Numbered from the stretch's first letter, positions 8,505 through 17,875 are shown. The stretch: DNA of 64,000 nt from UBA940 sp045613745 (GCA_045613745.1 JAZLBP010000003.1:3115-67114), one strand, 5' to 3'. Numbers and translations: made by a program. The notes: generated by a model from the letters alone, not told the origin.

Positions 8505-11108
8505 ATGAAAAAGTTATTATTCATCGCCCCTTTGCTACTGGGGTTTGTTCTGACATCGTGTTATGATGAGGACATTGAGAAAATCAACAACAGATTAGAT
8601 ATTCTTGAGAATACTGCAATAGCAACAATCAATCAGCAGATAGCTTCTATTGACAATTCAATTTTATTGCTTGGCAAGACCGATAAAGAGTTGAGCGAAT
8701 ACATTGAAGCTCTGGAAGCGGATGCAGAAAATTTAAATTCGCAACTCAACACCACCAATACCAAGATTAATGATGTCAAGACCGAAATTTCAGAAACCAT
8801 TTCTACAGAGAAAGCAAATATCCTTGCTGAACTGGAGTCTTTCCGTGCAAGTGTTAATAGTCAGTTAAGCGCGGTAAATACCACTCTGGAAACTCTGAAA
8901 GCAAAGGATGCGGAACTGACACAACAAATTGCAGACCTCAATAAGTACGTTGCATCTGAACTTAAGAACACCAAGGATTGGACTACGGCAACTTTTGCAA
9001 CACTCGAACAATATGAGGTTGTAACTACCACCATTGCAACCATTGAGGGACAAATCAAGGGACTCAATGAGAGTCTTGTTTCTCTTGAAAACCGCATCAA
9101 TGACAAAATTGCCAAAGATATTGCCGCCGCAAGTGCTACCCTTTCTGCTGATATTAAAACAGCTATTGAGGAAGTGACAACGGCCTATACTTCTGCTATT
9201 GCTGATGCTAAAACAGAAATTACAGAAGCATACACATCTTCGTTGCAATCGTCTATTTCTACACTTGAAACCTCGATGAAGGGTTGGGTTAATGATAAAC
9301 TTACCGCATATTCAACCATTCTTGAAACAGAAGCTAAAATTGCAACCTTGCAAGGTGAGATGGATGGCAAGTTAGCTGCTCAGAAAGTCTATTTGGAAAC
9401 TCTTGTAAATGCACTTTCTGCCAATGTGACTACAGATGTTGCTGCGTTAAGGAAACAAATTGAGAATATCAATGAGCTGATTGCCCAAAAAGACCAAGAG
9501 ATTGCGGAACTGCACGAACTTCTTGACACTCAAAAGGACGAAATAACTCAAGCGTACCAAAATGCCATTGAGGGTGCTATTGCTACTTCTGAAGGTAAAA
9601 TGAGTAAGTTGCTGGCGGATGAAATCAATGCTATTAACAAGCGTATTGACCAATCTGATGTTGCTGTCATTGAAGCTTTTGTTGTCGAATACAAAGGTCG
9701 TATGGAAACTGCGGAATCAGACATTGCTAAACTCAAATCTGAAGTACTCCAACTGCAAGCAATAACCGAAAAACTTTTGGCACGAATCCAATCAATTACC
9801 TACATTCCCCAATATGCAGACGGAATGGCAACTATTGATTACCACACCAAACGTGGTACTCTTGATTTTCAGATTTCGCCCAAGAGTGTAATCACGGAAT
9901 TAGCAAATGTCTGGAGAACGGCACTTACTTTTAAGGCTGTCCAAACCCAAACTCGCGCGGTGAACTTTATCAACCTTCCCATCACCTCCTTTGAGGCAGA
10001 TGCCGACAACGGTACTATCACCATTGAGGTGGATGGAACAAACCTTGGTGATGATTTCTTTGTGGAACAGACAACTGCAAGCGCTACTCTTGAAGTGTCT
10101 GATGGTAATAGCTGTATTAATTCAAACTACACAAATCTGACTCCCAACTTTATTATTAAGTTTGAAGATAAGGAGGTGGAGCGTATTTGTGTTGTAAATT
10201 GGGATACTGATGGCGATTTGAAGTTGTCTTATGATGAAGCTGCGGCAGTAACAACCATTGAAGGTGTTTTTTCCTACCGTAACAACAATGGCAATAGTGT
10301 TTATAATTGGACGTCTGAAATGGTAATGTTTAATGAGTTGAGATACTTTAAAAGTTTAACAAGTATACAACCTTATGCATTTTGTGGTTGTGAGCAGTTA
10401 CTTTCCATTTCACTACCTGATAATATTGAATCAATAGAACAATGTGCTTTTAAGGATTGTTCAAGTATGGTGGATATTGTTATCCCAGATAATGTCACAT
10501 CAATTGGAGATTCCGCATTTCGTGGCTGTTCTAATTTATCATACGCATATATACCAAATAGCGTAACCTCAATTGGCGGTTCCGCTTTCTCGAAGTGCTT
10601 ATGTTTGTCTAACATTACTATTCCAGACAATGTCATCTCAATTGGCAGTTCTGCTTTTAGTTATTGTAGCGGTTTGACAAATGTACGTTTATCTAACAAT
10701 ATAAATTCTTTAGAAAACAGTATTTTTTCTGATTGTACGAGCCTTAAAGAACTCGTTATTCCTGATAATGTATATATAATAAAATACGGCGCATTGCAAG
10801 GTTGCACAAATTTATCAAAAGTTGTTATTGGTTCAGGTATTAAAACAATTGAGGATGCCGCATTAAAGAATAGTGGAATAGTTAATGTTTATTGTAAGGC
10901 AAAGGAAGCTCCCGCTGTTTATTATAAAGGTACGGCTTCATATGCACCTGAAGCTTGCTCTATACCTTTAAGTTCTAACCTAAAGATATATGTTCCGAGG
11001 GATTCCTACGATATCTATAAATCACTTGGGTCATGTATAAGTGGGTCTACTACACAAAAAAATTGGTATATGTATAGGTCATATTTAGTACCTTATGACT
11101 TTGAATAA
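8505..11108 (+). CDS. Surface lipoprotein with long coiled coil and BspA-type leucine-rich repeats
   Basis: 867 residues. A lipoprotein signal ends in LTSC (Cys19) and is followed by acidic YDEDIE, which resembles the surface-export signal of Bacteroidetes lipoproteins. Residues ~25-430 are low-Cys, heptad-like helix (E/K/L/A-rich) that should form a long coiled-coil stalk. Residues ~432-560 form a beta-rich domain of the kind common in such lipoproteins. A DTDGDLKLSYDEA acidic loop near 565 looks calcium-binding. Residues ~615-790 hold about seven BspA/LRR_5 repeats (IPDNVTSIGDSAFRGCSNL and variants). The gene is AT-richer than its neighbours, suggesting an accessory, likely transferred locus. 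A role in adhesion or host binding is inferred from BspA proteins; the ligand is unknown. Confidence 0.8.
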   Translation: MKKLLFIAPLLLGFVLTSCYDEDIEKINNRLDILENTAIATINQQIASIDNSILLLGKTDKELSEYIEALEADAENLNSQLNTTNTKINDVKTEISETISTEKANILAELESFRASVNSQLSAVNTTLETLKAKDAELTQQIADLNKYVASELKNTKDWTTATFATLEQYEVVTTTIATIEGQIKGLNESLVSLENRINDKIAKDIAAASATLSADIKTAIEEVTTAYTSAIADAKTEITEAYTSSLQSSISTLETSMKGWVNDKLTAYSTILETEAKIATLQGEMDGKLAAQKVYLETLVNALSANVTTDVAALRKQIENINELIAQKDQEIAELHELLDTQKDEITQAYQNAIEGAIATSEGKMSKLLADEINAINKRIDQSDVAVIEAFVVEYKGRMETAESDIAKLKSEVLQLQAITEKLLARIQSITYIPQYADGMATIDYHTKRGTLDFQISPKSVITELANVWRTALTFKAVQTQTRAVNFINLPITSFEADADNGTITIEVDGTNLGDDFFVEQTTASATLEVSDGNSCINSNYTNLTPNFIIKFEDKEVERICVVNWDTDGDLKLSYDEAAAVTTIEGVFSYRNNNGNSVYNWTSEMVMFNELRYFKSLTSIQPYAFCGCEQLLSISLPDNIESIEQCAFKDCSSMVDIVIPDNVTSIGDSAFRGCSNLSYAYIPNSVTSIGGSAFSKCLCLSNITIPDNVISIGSSAFSYCSGLTNVRLSNNINSLENSIFSDCTSLKELVIPDNVYIIKYGALQGCTNLSKVVIGSGIKTIEDAALKNSGIVNVYCKAKEAPAVYYKGTASYAPEACSIPLSSNLKIYVPRDSYDIYKSLGSCISGSTTQKNWYMYRSYLVPYDFE

Positions 11109-11221
11109 ATAAGACAAATATCATATTTGGTTTATTATGTATTCTCAAAAAGCTTTTGATTCTTACTAGCTATGAAATAAGGTTTGTTTACATTAATTTT
11201 GCATAAAACACATTGAAATAT

Positions 11222-11515
11222 ATGGAACAAAAATTGAAAGAGATGCTTAGTCGATGGATAGAGGCTTATCCAGAAAGTCATCACCCCTGCGACTATGAAA
11301 GGTTATTTGCAGTTATTAAATTTGCTTACAAAAATGGGATCTTGTCATTATTGCCCAACATAGACTTAGCAAAACTTGTAAGAGAGAAAAAGCCAGCATG
11401 GAGTGATGAGTATGTGAATGACTTTGTGCAGGAGAAAGTAATTGTTATATCAGGCTATGTGCAACTTCTGCAGTCAATGCAGAATGATAATACCATCCCG
11501 AATTATCAACGATAA
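11222..11515 (+). CDS. Small hypothetical protein
   Basis: 97 residues from the ATG at 11222 (an in-frame TTG at 11213 would add three). The protein is helical, mildly charged, with no signal peptide or membrane segment and one Cys, beginning MEQKLKEMLSRWIE. I do not recognise a family. A TAATTTTG -7-like box lies at 11194-11201 and a strong terminator follows directly, so it may be its own transcription unit within the same AT-rich island as the LRR lipoprotein. Reality as a gene is supported by its flanking signals and sensible composition, not by homology. Confidence 0.55.
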   Translation: MEQKLKEMLSRWIEAYPESHHPCDYERLFAVIKFAYKNGILSLLPNIDLAKLVREKKPAWSDEYVNDFVQEKVIVISGYVQLLQSMQNDNTIPNYQR

Positions 11516-11534
11516 ACGTTGTGCTATTCTTTTT

Positions 11535-11561
11535 AAGGAGGCTTCGGCCTCCTTTTTTTTT
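11535..11561 (+). terminator. Strong intrinsic terminator
   Basis: AAGGAGGC, loop TTCG, GCCTCCTT, then a run of T: an 8-bp stem closed by a stable UUCG tetraloop with a U tract. It ends the 97-residue gene and closes the accessory island. Confidence 0.9.
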
Positions 11562-11673
11562 ACACCCCCGCTGGATTAATTTCTGGCGGGGTATTTTATT
11601 CAGCCATCACTCTATTCAGGCACATCACGAATCCCTCTCAATTAAAAATATTTTAAAATAATTGGTCTAATTG

Positions 11674-11705
11674 TTGGTTTTTATAAAAATTTATTATTAA
11701 TTTCG
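11674..11705 (+). promoter_or_regulatory. Promoter of the ROK gene
   Basis: TTG at 11674-11676, 21-nt spacer, TAATTTCG at 11698-11705 (one mismatch to TAnnTTTG), 33 nt before the ROK start codon. Confidence 0.5.
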
Positions 11706-11738
11706 CATTAACTAATCCGAAACTAACCAACTAAAATA

Positions 11739-12971
11739 ATGACCTCGTTAAAAGAATTTTTCAATAAACACGAGAACGACATCCAAAAGGGCATCGCCCA
11801 CAAAAACAACCTAATCAAACGTAACATCGTGGCCTATATGGCCGTCAACGGATGCTCGACTCTCGCGGAGCTAACCCAAAAACTTCACGTCAGCGTACCT
11901 ACTATGACCAAACTCGTTCACGAACTTGTGGAGGAGAAACTCGTGGTCGAAAACGGCAAAATCGAAACAACGGGCGGACGACGACCCAATGTTTTCGGTC
12001 TGACAAACTCGGCAATCTACTTTGCGGGTATCAACATCGGCCGTGACTCGATTCAGTTTGTGCTGACTGACGTTCAAAACAACATCATCTACGAGCAAAG
12101 TAACCCTTCGTTTGTGCTCACCGACAGCGACCGCTGTCTGCACAGCATTTGCGAGCAAACCGACCAATTTCTGGATAACTGCGGCGTTGAGCGCGGCAAG
12201 ATTCTCGGAATCGGCGTTTGCATCGCAGGTCGTGTAAACCCCGACACAGGTCGCAGCTACATGTACTTCACTTCGAGCGACAAGTCGCTGCGCCAAACCA
12301 TCGAGGATCACACCAACATCCGCACCTTGGTTGAGAATGACACCCGCGCGCGATGCTATGCCGAGTATTGCAACGACAATCAGCAAGGCGGCAAAAACCT
12401 GCTCTACCTCCACTTGGGACGTGGTGTGGCGATCGGTATCGTAACCAACGGCAAGCTCTACTACGGCAAGTCGGGATTTGCGGGCGAGTTTGGACACACC
12501 CCCTTCTTCGACAACGAAATCATCTGCGCCTGCGGTAAGAAAGGCTGTCTGGAAACCGAGGTTTCGGGTATCGCCATCGAGCAAAAAATCGTGCGTCGCA
12601 TCGAGCAAGGTGTGAACACCATTCTGCGCGAGAAGTACGACTTGGGCCAAAACATCCACATCGACGACGTGGTTGGCGCTGCCAAAAAGGACGACACCCT
12701 CTCAATCGAGCTTATCGAGGAGGCCGGCGAGAAGGTTGGCAAGAGTATTGCATTCCTTATCAACATCTTCAACCCCGAGACCGTTATCATCGGAGGAAAC
12801 CTGGCAAAAGCGGGTGAGTTCTTGATGTTGCCACTCAAATCGGCTACCAACAAATTCTCGCTTAATCTGGTGTACAAAGATACCAAGTTCCGTTTCTCGC
12901 AAATGGACGAGAACGCAGCCGCTCTGGGTGCCGCGATGCTCATTCGCAACCGAATCATCGGCGTTCAATAG
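11739..12971 (+). CDS. ROK-family transcriptional regulator (NagC/XylR type)
   Basis: 410 residues. An N-terminal winged helix-turn-helix (residues ~22-85, with STLAELTQKLHVSVPTMTKL as the recognition region) precedes a ROK sugar-kinase-fold domain. The ROK part shows the GIGVCIAGRVNPDTG phosphate-like loop and the zinc motif CACGKKGC followed by LE. This is the repressor architecture rather than a free-standing glucokinase, although some members keep kinase activity. Likely ligand is a sugar or amino sugar; none is indicated by neighbours, which are a GNAT gene 5 nt downstream and an epimerase-like gene. Confidence 0.88.
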   Translation: MTSLKEFFNKHENDIQKGIAHKNNLIKRNIVAYMAVNGCSTLAELTQKLHVSVPTMTKLVHELVEEKLVVENGKIETTGGRRPNVFGLTNSAIYFAGINIGRDSIQFVLTDVQNNIIYEQSNPSFVLTDSDRCLHSICEQTDQFLDNCGVERGKILGIGVCIAGRVNPDTGRSYMYFTSSDKSLRQTIEDHTNIRTLVENDTRARCYAEYCNDNQQGGKNLLYLHLGRGVAIGIVTNGKLYYGKSGFAGEFGHTPFFDNEIICACGKKGCLETEVSGIAIEQKIVRRIEQGVNTILREKYDLGQNIHIDDVVGAAKKDDTLSIELIEEAGEKVGKSIAFLINIFNPETVIIGGNLAKAGEFLMLPLKSATNKFSLNLVYKDTKFRFSQMDENAAALGAAMLIRNRIIGVQ

Positions 12972-12976
12972 AGAAG

Positions 12977-13456
12977 ATGCCTCTTGACAACAAAATAACT
13001 CTTCGAGCAGCAACATTGGAGGACACTCCGATGTTGCTCGCTTGGGAGAACTCCGCAGATGCACAAGGAGTTACCCAAGCAGAGGAGCCTCTTTCGGCGG
13101 AGTTTGTCGCCCGTCATATCCTTTCATCACAAAACCTTATTTCCGACCTGCAACAGCGCTTTGTAGTGCTTAACTGCGTAGGTACGCCCATCGGCACCGT
13201 CGATTTGCTCGACTACTCCCCCACCACAGCGAGTGCCGACATCGGAATTTACATCACTCCCGAGGCACGACAACAAGGCCACGCCACACAAGCCATCACC
13301 CTTGCCACCCACAAGGCGCGACAATATGGTGTGCGCTATCTTTATGCCGACATTCAAGTGGGTAACTCGGCAAGCCTTGCACTATTCCACAAACTCGGAT
13401 TCACCCCAACCCACCCCACAAATGGCGAAATTATTCGCGTAGTCCTCGCTCTTTAA
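12977..13456 (+). CDS. GNAT-family N-acetyltransferase
   Basis: 159 residues spanning a single GNAT domain from residue ~8. It shows the beta4-beta5 region DIGIYITPEARQQGHAT, in which RQQGHAT is the acetyl-CoA-binding Q/R-x-x-G-x-A/G loop, and a C-terminal ASLALFHKLGF motif. The pattern is closest to SpeG/RimJ-like enzymes that acetylate polyamines or protein N-termini; the substrate is not determined. It begins 5 nt after the ROK gene stop, so the two are likely one operon. Confidence 0.85.
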   Translation: MPLDNKITLRAATLEDTPMLLAWENSADAQGVTQAEEPLSAEFVARHILSSQNLISDLQQRFVVLNCVGTPIGTVDLLDYSPTTASADIGIYITPEARQQGHATQAITLATHKARQYGVRYLYADIQVGNSASLALFHKLGFTPTHPTNGEIIRVVLAL

Positions 13457-13526
13457 CCACAACTATGGAATAATATTTGCAACCACACCGACCAAGTGTA
13501 ATCTTTCTAAAAACAAGCGAGTCGGT

Positions 13527-14480
13527 ATGGATACAGTTTTAGTGGTCGGAGGCGCCGGAGCCGTTGGTTCGCAGTTGTGCAATTCGTTGCACGAAGGCGG
13601 ATATGATGTGATTTGTATGGACATCACAGACCCCAACGACGCACACGGAGTGCGCCATTTGTTGGATAAGGAGAATTTTCAATACGTTCGCCACAGCTCA
13701 ACGCACTCCTTCAAGGCGAACTGCAAGTACATCTATCACTTTGCATCACTGACCGACTCTCTGTTCTCGAACGCAGAGCGCCCTGTCGAGGTTATGAAAA
13801 CCGAGTGGCTGGGTCTGATGAACACACTCGAAGCGGCTCTGCAAAACGGCGCGACGGTCATCTACGGTTCGTCGTCGAGTGTCTATGCCTATCGTAACGG
13901 AGATTTCAACACAACATTCCCCAGCGCGCACATCAAGTCGGCATGCGAAGCGCTGTGCTACTCCTATTTCAAGGAGTACAAGGTGGATGTGAAGATTGCA
14001 CGCCTGTTCGAGACCTATGGTTGCGGAATGACTCCCGACGACCAGCGAATCATACCGCGAATGGTGGTTGCCGCACTGCGCAACAGCGACATCATAATCC
14101 GCGACACCAAGGGACAATTACGTACCTTCTGTTGGGTAGGCGACATTGTGCGCGGCGTCACTGCACTTGCCGAGCGCACCGAGAAAAGTCACGGATTTGA
14201 GATTATGAATTTCGGAGGTAAAGAGAGCATTACGCTCGATGAGTTGGCACACAAGATTGTGAATATGACCCACAGCCACTCGCGCATAATCCACGAGCCG
14301 CGCCCGTCGCAGTATTCCATATCACAAGTTGCCGACACCAGCCACACACAACAGCGACTCGGTTGGAGTCCCGAAGTGTCGCTCGACGAGGGTCTCGGCT
14401 ACATCATCGAACACCTTGACAAACGACTGAAAGTCGAGTCGAGCATCTACAAATGTGAATCGTGGATTGAATTTTATTAA
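13527..14480 (+). CDS. NAD-dependent epimerase/dehydratase-like protein (atypical active site)
   Basis: 317-residue extended SDR. The Rossmann start is VVGGAGAVGSQL (residues ~5-16), with a YGSSSSVYAY core strand, ARLFETYG and a substrate-domain FCWVGDIVRGV segment like GalE or RmlB enzymes. Where these enzymes have Tyr-x3-Lys this protein reads SAHIK (before SACEAL), so the Lys is present but the catalytic Tyr seems replaced by Ser. It may use another base or serve a non-canonical or non-catalytic role. It is 24 nt upstream of a thioredoxin-like gene on the same strand. Confidence 0.8.
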   Translation: MDTVLVVGGAGAVGSQLCNSLHEGGYDVICMDITDPNDAHGVRHLLDKENFQYVRHSSTHSFKANCKYIYHFASLTDSLFSNAERPVEVMKTEWLGLMNTLEAALQNGATVIYGSSSSVYAYRNGDFNTTFPSAHIKSACEALCYSYFKEYKVDVKIARLFETYGCGMTPDDQRIIPRMVVAALRNSDIIIRDTKGQLRTFCWVGDIVRGVTALAERTEKSHGFEIMNFGGKESITLDELAHKIVNMTHSHSRIIHEPRPSQYSISQVADTSHTQQRLGWSPEVSLDEGLGYIIEHLDKRLKVESSIYKCESWIEFY

Positions 14481-14503
14481 CCATACGAAAACCGCACGCC
14501 ATT

Positions 14504-14845
14504 ATGACATACAACGACTTTTTGGAGTTCATCAACAGCGACACACCCACCCTCGCATACTTCAATGCTGCGTGGTGTAAACCGTGTAGAGCGATGAGCA
14601 CCGAGATAGATAAACTATCAATTCAACTCAAAGACCGTTTCGCATTGTTAAACATAGATATAGACGCGCCTGAAAATTACAAAATCACACAGGCGTACAA
14701 CATATATTCGGTGCCGACTATCATTATTTTTCGCAATGGCGCACCCGCGTGGCGCATAAGCGGAGCGGTGACTTCATCGTATCTCCAACGGATAATCAGC
14801 AAGTTGCCATCCGCGCCAAAAGTCCGCACAAAAGGCGGACTCTAA
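14504..14845 (+). CDS. Thioredoxin-like protein
   Basis: 113 residues, one thioredoxin fold. The redox motif is WCKPC (Cys near residues 26 and 29) rather than the classical WCGPC; the cis-proline is in YSVPT near residue 74, and a second core strand reads FALLNIDID. No signal peptide, so it should act in the cytoplasm as a disulfide reductase. It overlaps the end of the convergent SDR gene by 4 nt. It is probably translated with the epimerase-like gene upstream. Confidence 0.87.
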   Translation: MTYNDFLEFINSDTPTLAYFNAAWCKPCRAMSTEIDKLSIQLKDRFALLNIDIDAPENYKITQAYNIYSVPTIIIFRNGAPAWRISGAVTSSYLQRIISKLPSAPKVRTKGGL

Positions 14846-16326
14846 CGCTCGAAATCGTCAAAAATAGATTCGTCAAAATAGAGGTTCTCATCCTCGCGAT
14901 GGTTGACATACCACACCTGCGCAAAGAAGGGATTGACACGAGCAATCTCGCTATAATTCCACGGCGAAGGCTCGCAATCGGGACACCAGTGGCCACCCGA
15001 CAAAATCAACCTCGGCGAGGCATTAAATGTGTGGCCAAAATGACACCTCCACTCCAAAGGTGTCGTAAGGTCGCCAGGGGTCATCTCGGTTGACAGACAC
15101 TCGCCACCGCGGAACGCTGCCACAGCCTTCATATCATCAATTGTAAGTTGCTCTTCGGGCTTAGTTTCGTCATATCCGTGGTTGAGCAGCGTCGGAACCT
15201 CCGAAGGTCGGCTCTTATCAACCGATTTCCAATCGGGAATTGCTTTCCACTCCTCCACCGAGCCATAATAGGCCTCGATTCGCGCCTTATTGCCAGTACG
15301 AATCCAATCCATCGTACCCATTCGCTTGCGATAGGCCATAAAGCGCATCGCCAATTTGAGGATGCACGCAGGCACAATCTTCGCCAAACTAAAATACCAA
15401 GGCAGTTGGCGTTTCATACCTGCAAAATACTCCTCACAGGGCACATTAGAGCGGAAGTGCAAAATCTCCTCCAAGCGGTCGGCATCGGTATACCATTGTC
15501 CGTGGAAGTTTTTAAGCGTAAACCAATTAGCATTGAAAATCTTCTCGGGCGCAGGACACGAAATCGCATCCAACAACAGACACTCGAACTCATAGTTGGT
15601 CAAACGATAAGACTCACCACTACTAATATTATAGAATCGACGCCAGAAATCCTCGGGCACGCCCTGTTCGCACACGCGCAACATCAAGCGACCCGAATCC
15701 TCGACAGTAGCCCACTCCAACACTCCGCGAATCGGAACGTGGAACATAATGGGATCGTAGTTCTTCAATATTCCGGGATAGAGAATTCCACTCTGACGCA
15801 GGCTCACCCAATAGCGCAGACCCGACTCGGCAAAGACCCTCTCGGCCTCCACCTTCGAGATTGCGTAGTGGTCATAAACACTCACATAGATAGGGTCACC
15901 CGTACGCGCCCAGTGGGTAGGTGGATTGCGGTCGCCCGTTTGAGCCACCGAGCCAATATATACAACTTTGATTTCGTCGGCATTGGGTTGCGCTTTCACT
16001 GCACGCACAACATTCTTGGCAGCAGTGACATTCACCTTGCGGGTCTTGGCGGGATAGTAATCTGCCTGGGGCGACACCATACCGCCAATGTGCAGCACAT
16101 AGTCGCTACCCACAACACCACGCAGTACATCCTCGTAATTGCAAAGATCACCCCAGACAATATTAACCTTATCCGCAATTGGCGCAAGCTTTTTGCGATT
16201 CTTGCGCGAGGGACGTACCAGCAGAGTCAGTTCAAATCGGTCGGCGCCATTATTCAAAAATTCCTGAACAGTTGCCCAGCCCATCGTGCCGGTACCGCCA
16301 GTCAGGAATACTCGTTTCTTAGTCAT
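14842..16326 (-). CDS. SDR-family NAD-dependent epimerase with C-terminal zinc-ribbon domain
   Basis: 494 residues from the ATG at 16326; a longer frame to 16347 begins inside the upstream gene. The N-terminal ~300 residues are an extended SDR: LTGGTGTMGW nucleotide loop, YIGSVAQTG, and Tyr-x3-Lys as YAISK. The C-terminal ~90 residues form an unusual add-on with WRCHFGHTF and GGHWCPDC, a Cys/His-rich ribbon similar to the domains annotated as probable zinc ribbons (DUF4379-like). Its start overlaps the stop of the AlkD-like gene by 8 nt, so translation is likely coupled. Substrate is unknown; a nucleotide sugar or sterol-like compound would fit the SDR family. Confidence 0.82.
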   Translation of the reverse strand: MTKKRVFLTGGTGTMGWATVQEFLNNGADRFELTLLVRPSRKNRKKLAPIADKVNIVWGDLCNYEDVLRGVVGSDYVLHIGGMVSPQADYYPAKTRKVNVTAAKNVVRAVKAQPNADEIKVVYIGSVAQTGDRNPPTHWARTGDPIYVSVYDHYAISKVEAERVFAESGLRYWVSLRQSGILYPGILKNYDPIMFHVPIRGVLEWATVEDSGRLMLRVCEQGVPEDFWRRFYNISSGESYRLTNYEFECLLLDAISCPAPEKIFNANWFTLKNFHGQWYTDADRLEEILHFRSNVPCEEYFAGMKRQLPWYFSLAKIVPACILKLAMRFMAYRKRMGTMDWIRTGNKARIEAYYGSVEEWKAIPDWKSVDKSRPSEVPTLLNHGYDETKPEEQLTIDDMKAVAAFRGGECLSTEMTPGDLTTPLEWRCHFGHTFNASPRLILSGGHWCPDCEPSPWNYSEIARVNPFFAQVWYVNHREDENLYFDESIFDDFER

Positions 16327-16942
16327 CAAACACATACAACTCTTCACTTATTCGATTATGTATCAGTAATTCCGAATCTTTCATATAACGTATCACTTCA
16401 CCTACGCGAGGCTCTTGGTAGTAATTCGAAAGAACGGTTGCCACAACCCTGATTTCGGCCTCGTTCACAGCCCCCTCACTCATCACCACAACCCATTCGG
16501 CCACGCGACGGGCATTGCTCTCATTGCGGCTTTTGGCAGCCGTAAGCAGGGCGCAATACCTGATATTGGAATCATCCGAAGAGAGCCATCCATCGACAAA
16601 AGATTCGGCATCGGCACTTTTTGCAAGCAGACCCGACAACTGTTCGGCCATCTCGCCCGTAACAACACCGCCACGCCAAAAGGCCTCGTCCGCCCACACT
16701 ACATCCGACGGGTCGGCAATACAGCACGCCGCAATCTGCAAATCGCGCACCTGCTGACTATAAAGCAATCTGGCAAGTTTGGTATCAGGGGCATAATCGC
16801 GTGCAATCTCGCGGATACTATGGATTGCCACGCCATAATTAAGGGCATACTCCACGCCGTGAGCAGCCATTCGTTCCGTCACCTCGCCATTCATCTGCTT
16901 GCGCAGTCGGCCGAGGATTTCAATCATCTGCGAGGTGCTCAT
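16319..16942 (-). CDS. AlkD-like DNA alkylation repair protein
   Basis: 207 residues, all-helical with HEAT-like repeats. The pattern MAAHGVEYALNYGVAIHSIREIARDY near residues 23-48 and LARLLYSQQVRDLQIAACCI near 57-76 resembles the AlkD/DNA-alkylation-repair family that excises alkylated bases. The usual catalytic Trp/Asp pair is not confidently placed (a WADEAFWRGG stretch near 83 is the best candidate). Its ATG overlaps the TGA of the upstream DUF4831 gene (ATGA at 16939-16942), and its 3' end overlaps the SDR start, so all three are coupled. Confidence 0.72.
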   Translation of the reverse strand: MSTSQMIEILGRLRKQMNGEVTERMAAHGVEYALNYGVAIHSIREIARDYAPDTKLARLLYSQQVRDLQIAACCIADPSDVVWADEAFWRGGVVTGEMAEQLSGLLAKSADAESFVDGWLSSDDSNIRYCALLTAAKSRNESNARRVAEWVVVMSEGAVNEAEIRVVATVLSNYYQEPRVGEVIRYMKDSELLIHNRISEELYVFDD

Positions 16943-17832
16943 TTCTTGGCTTTAGGAACTTCAATAACGGTATAACCTTGCTGGAATACGGGCATTATAC
17001 GCTCGGCATAGACAGTTTGATTCAACGACACGGTAACATTCATCTTGGGAGCAACTGCATAGCGATCAACTGCGCCCTTAATAGGTGCGCTCTGTGCCAC
17101 AGAATCACTCTCAATAGGCGTGAATTTCACCACTACGGGAGTGCCGCTCAAATTACCGTCAGAGAGCAGACCTGCTCCCTCGCTAAAACGGCACGCGATA
17201 CTGCTTTTGCGTGATGCATCCACCACATATCGGACTGTCTTGGTATTCACAACTCGTTTACCCACAAACATTTCGAGCAGTTGCTCCTCCATTGTTCGCA
17301 ACTCTTCGAGCGCCGATTCAAGACCCGCGCCAAAGACATTCTCGCCAAGTTCGCCCGTAATCAGGCCATAGCGGAACTTACGAATCTCGAAAATACGTTC
17401 AGCTGCCTCGCGAGCCATATCCTTTGTAGAAGAGGCCGCAGACGACATACGATCGACACTCAATTTTGCAAAGCCATCTTCACTCAACAAAGAAGACTCG
17501 GCACCCACAACGGGTTCGGCGGCAAGCGGCTCGACATCGGTCACAAACTCGCTCAACTTATAATTCAGTTTCACATCTGCAATCTGCCACTGGCTCTTAC
17601 CCACAACGGGTACGGTAAGACCCAAAAGGTTTTGCGCATAGCGAGCATAAGGACCCACAATGGTACGCGTCTCGACTACCTGAACATCGACCCACACAGC
17701 CGTAGCAGGCACACAGAAACGCACATCATCGGTCATTTTCACAACGCCCGACGACTCGATGCCTTGATTTTGTTGAGCCCACGACTGCAACGCGCAGACA
17801 CACATAGCAATTATCAATAAAATTCGCTTCAT
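16939..17832 (-). CDS. DUF4831 family periplasmic/secreted protein
   Basis: 297 residues with an N-terminal signal peptide (MKRILLIIAMCVCALQSWAQ, cleavage after WAQ likely). The body shows the DUF4831 pattern of this phylum: paired beta strands in the N-terminal half, a central helical EIRKFRYGLITGE block near residue 150, and a C-terminal strand ending in YTVIEVPKAKK. No catalytic residues can be assigned and function is unknown. It is coupled by an ATGA overlap to the AlkD-like gene. Confidence 0.75.
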   Translation of the reverse strand: MKRILLIIAMCVCALQSWAQQNQGIESSGVVKMTDDVRFCVPATAVWVDVQVVETRTIVGPYARYAQNLLGLTVPVVGKSQWQIADVKLNYKLSEFVTDVEPLAAEPVVGAESSLLSEDGFAKLSVDRMSSAASSTKDMAREAAERIFEIRKFRYGLITGELGENVFGAGLESALEELRTMEEQLLEMFVGKRVVNTKTVRYVVDASRKSSIACRFSEGAGLLSDGNLSGTPVVVKFTPIESDSVAQSAPIKGAVDRYAVAPKMNVTVSLNQTVYAERIMPVFQQGYTVIEVPKAKK

Positions 17833-17875
17833 ATCAAATCCATTTTAAGCAAAATTACGCATATTTATGCGATTC

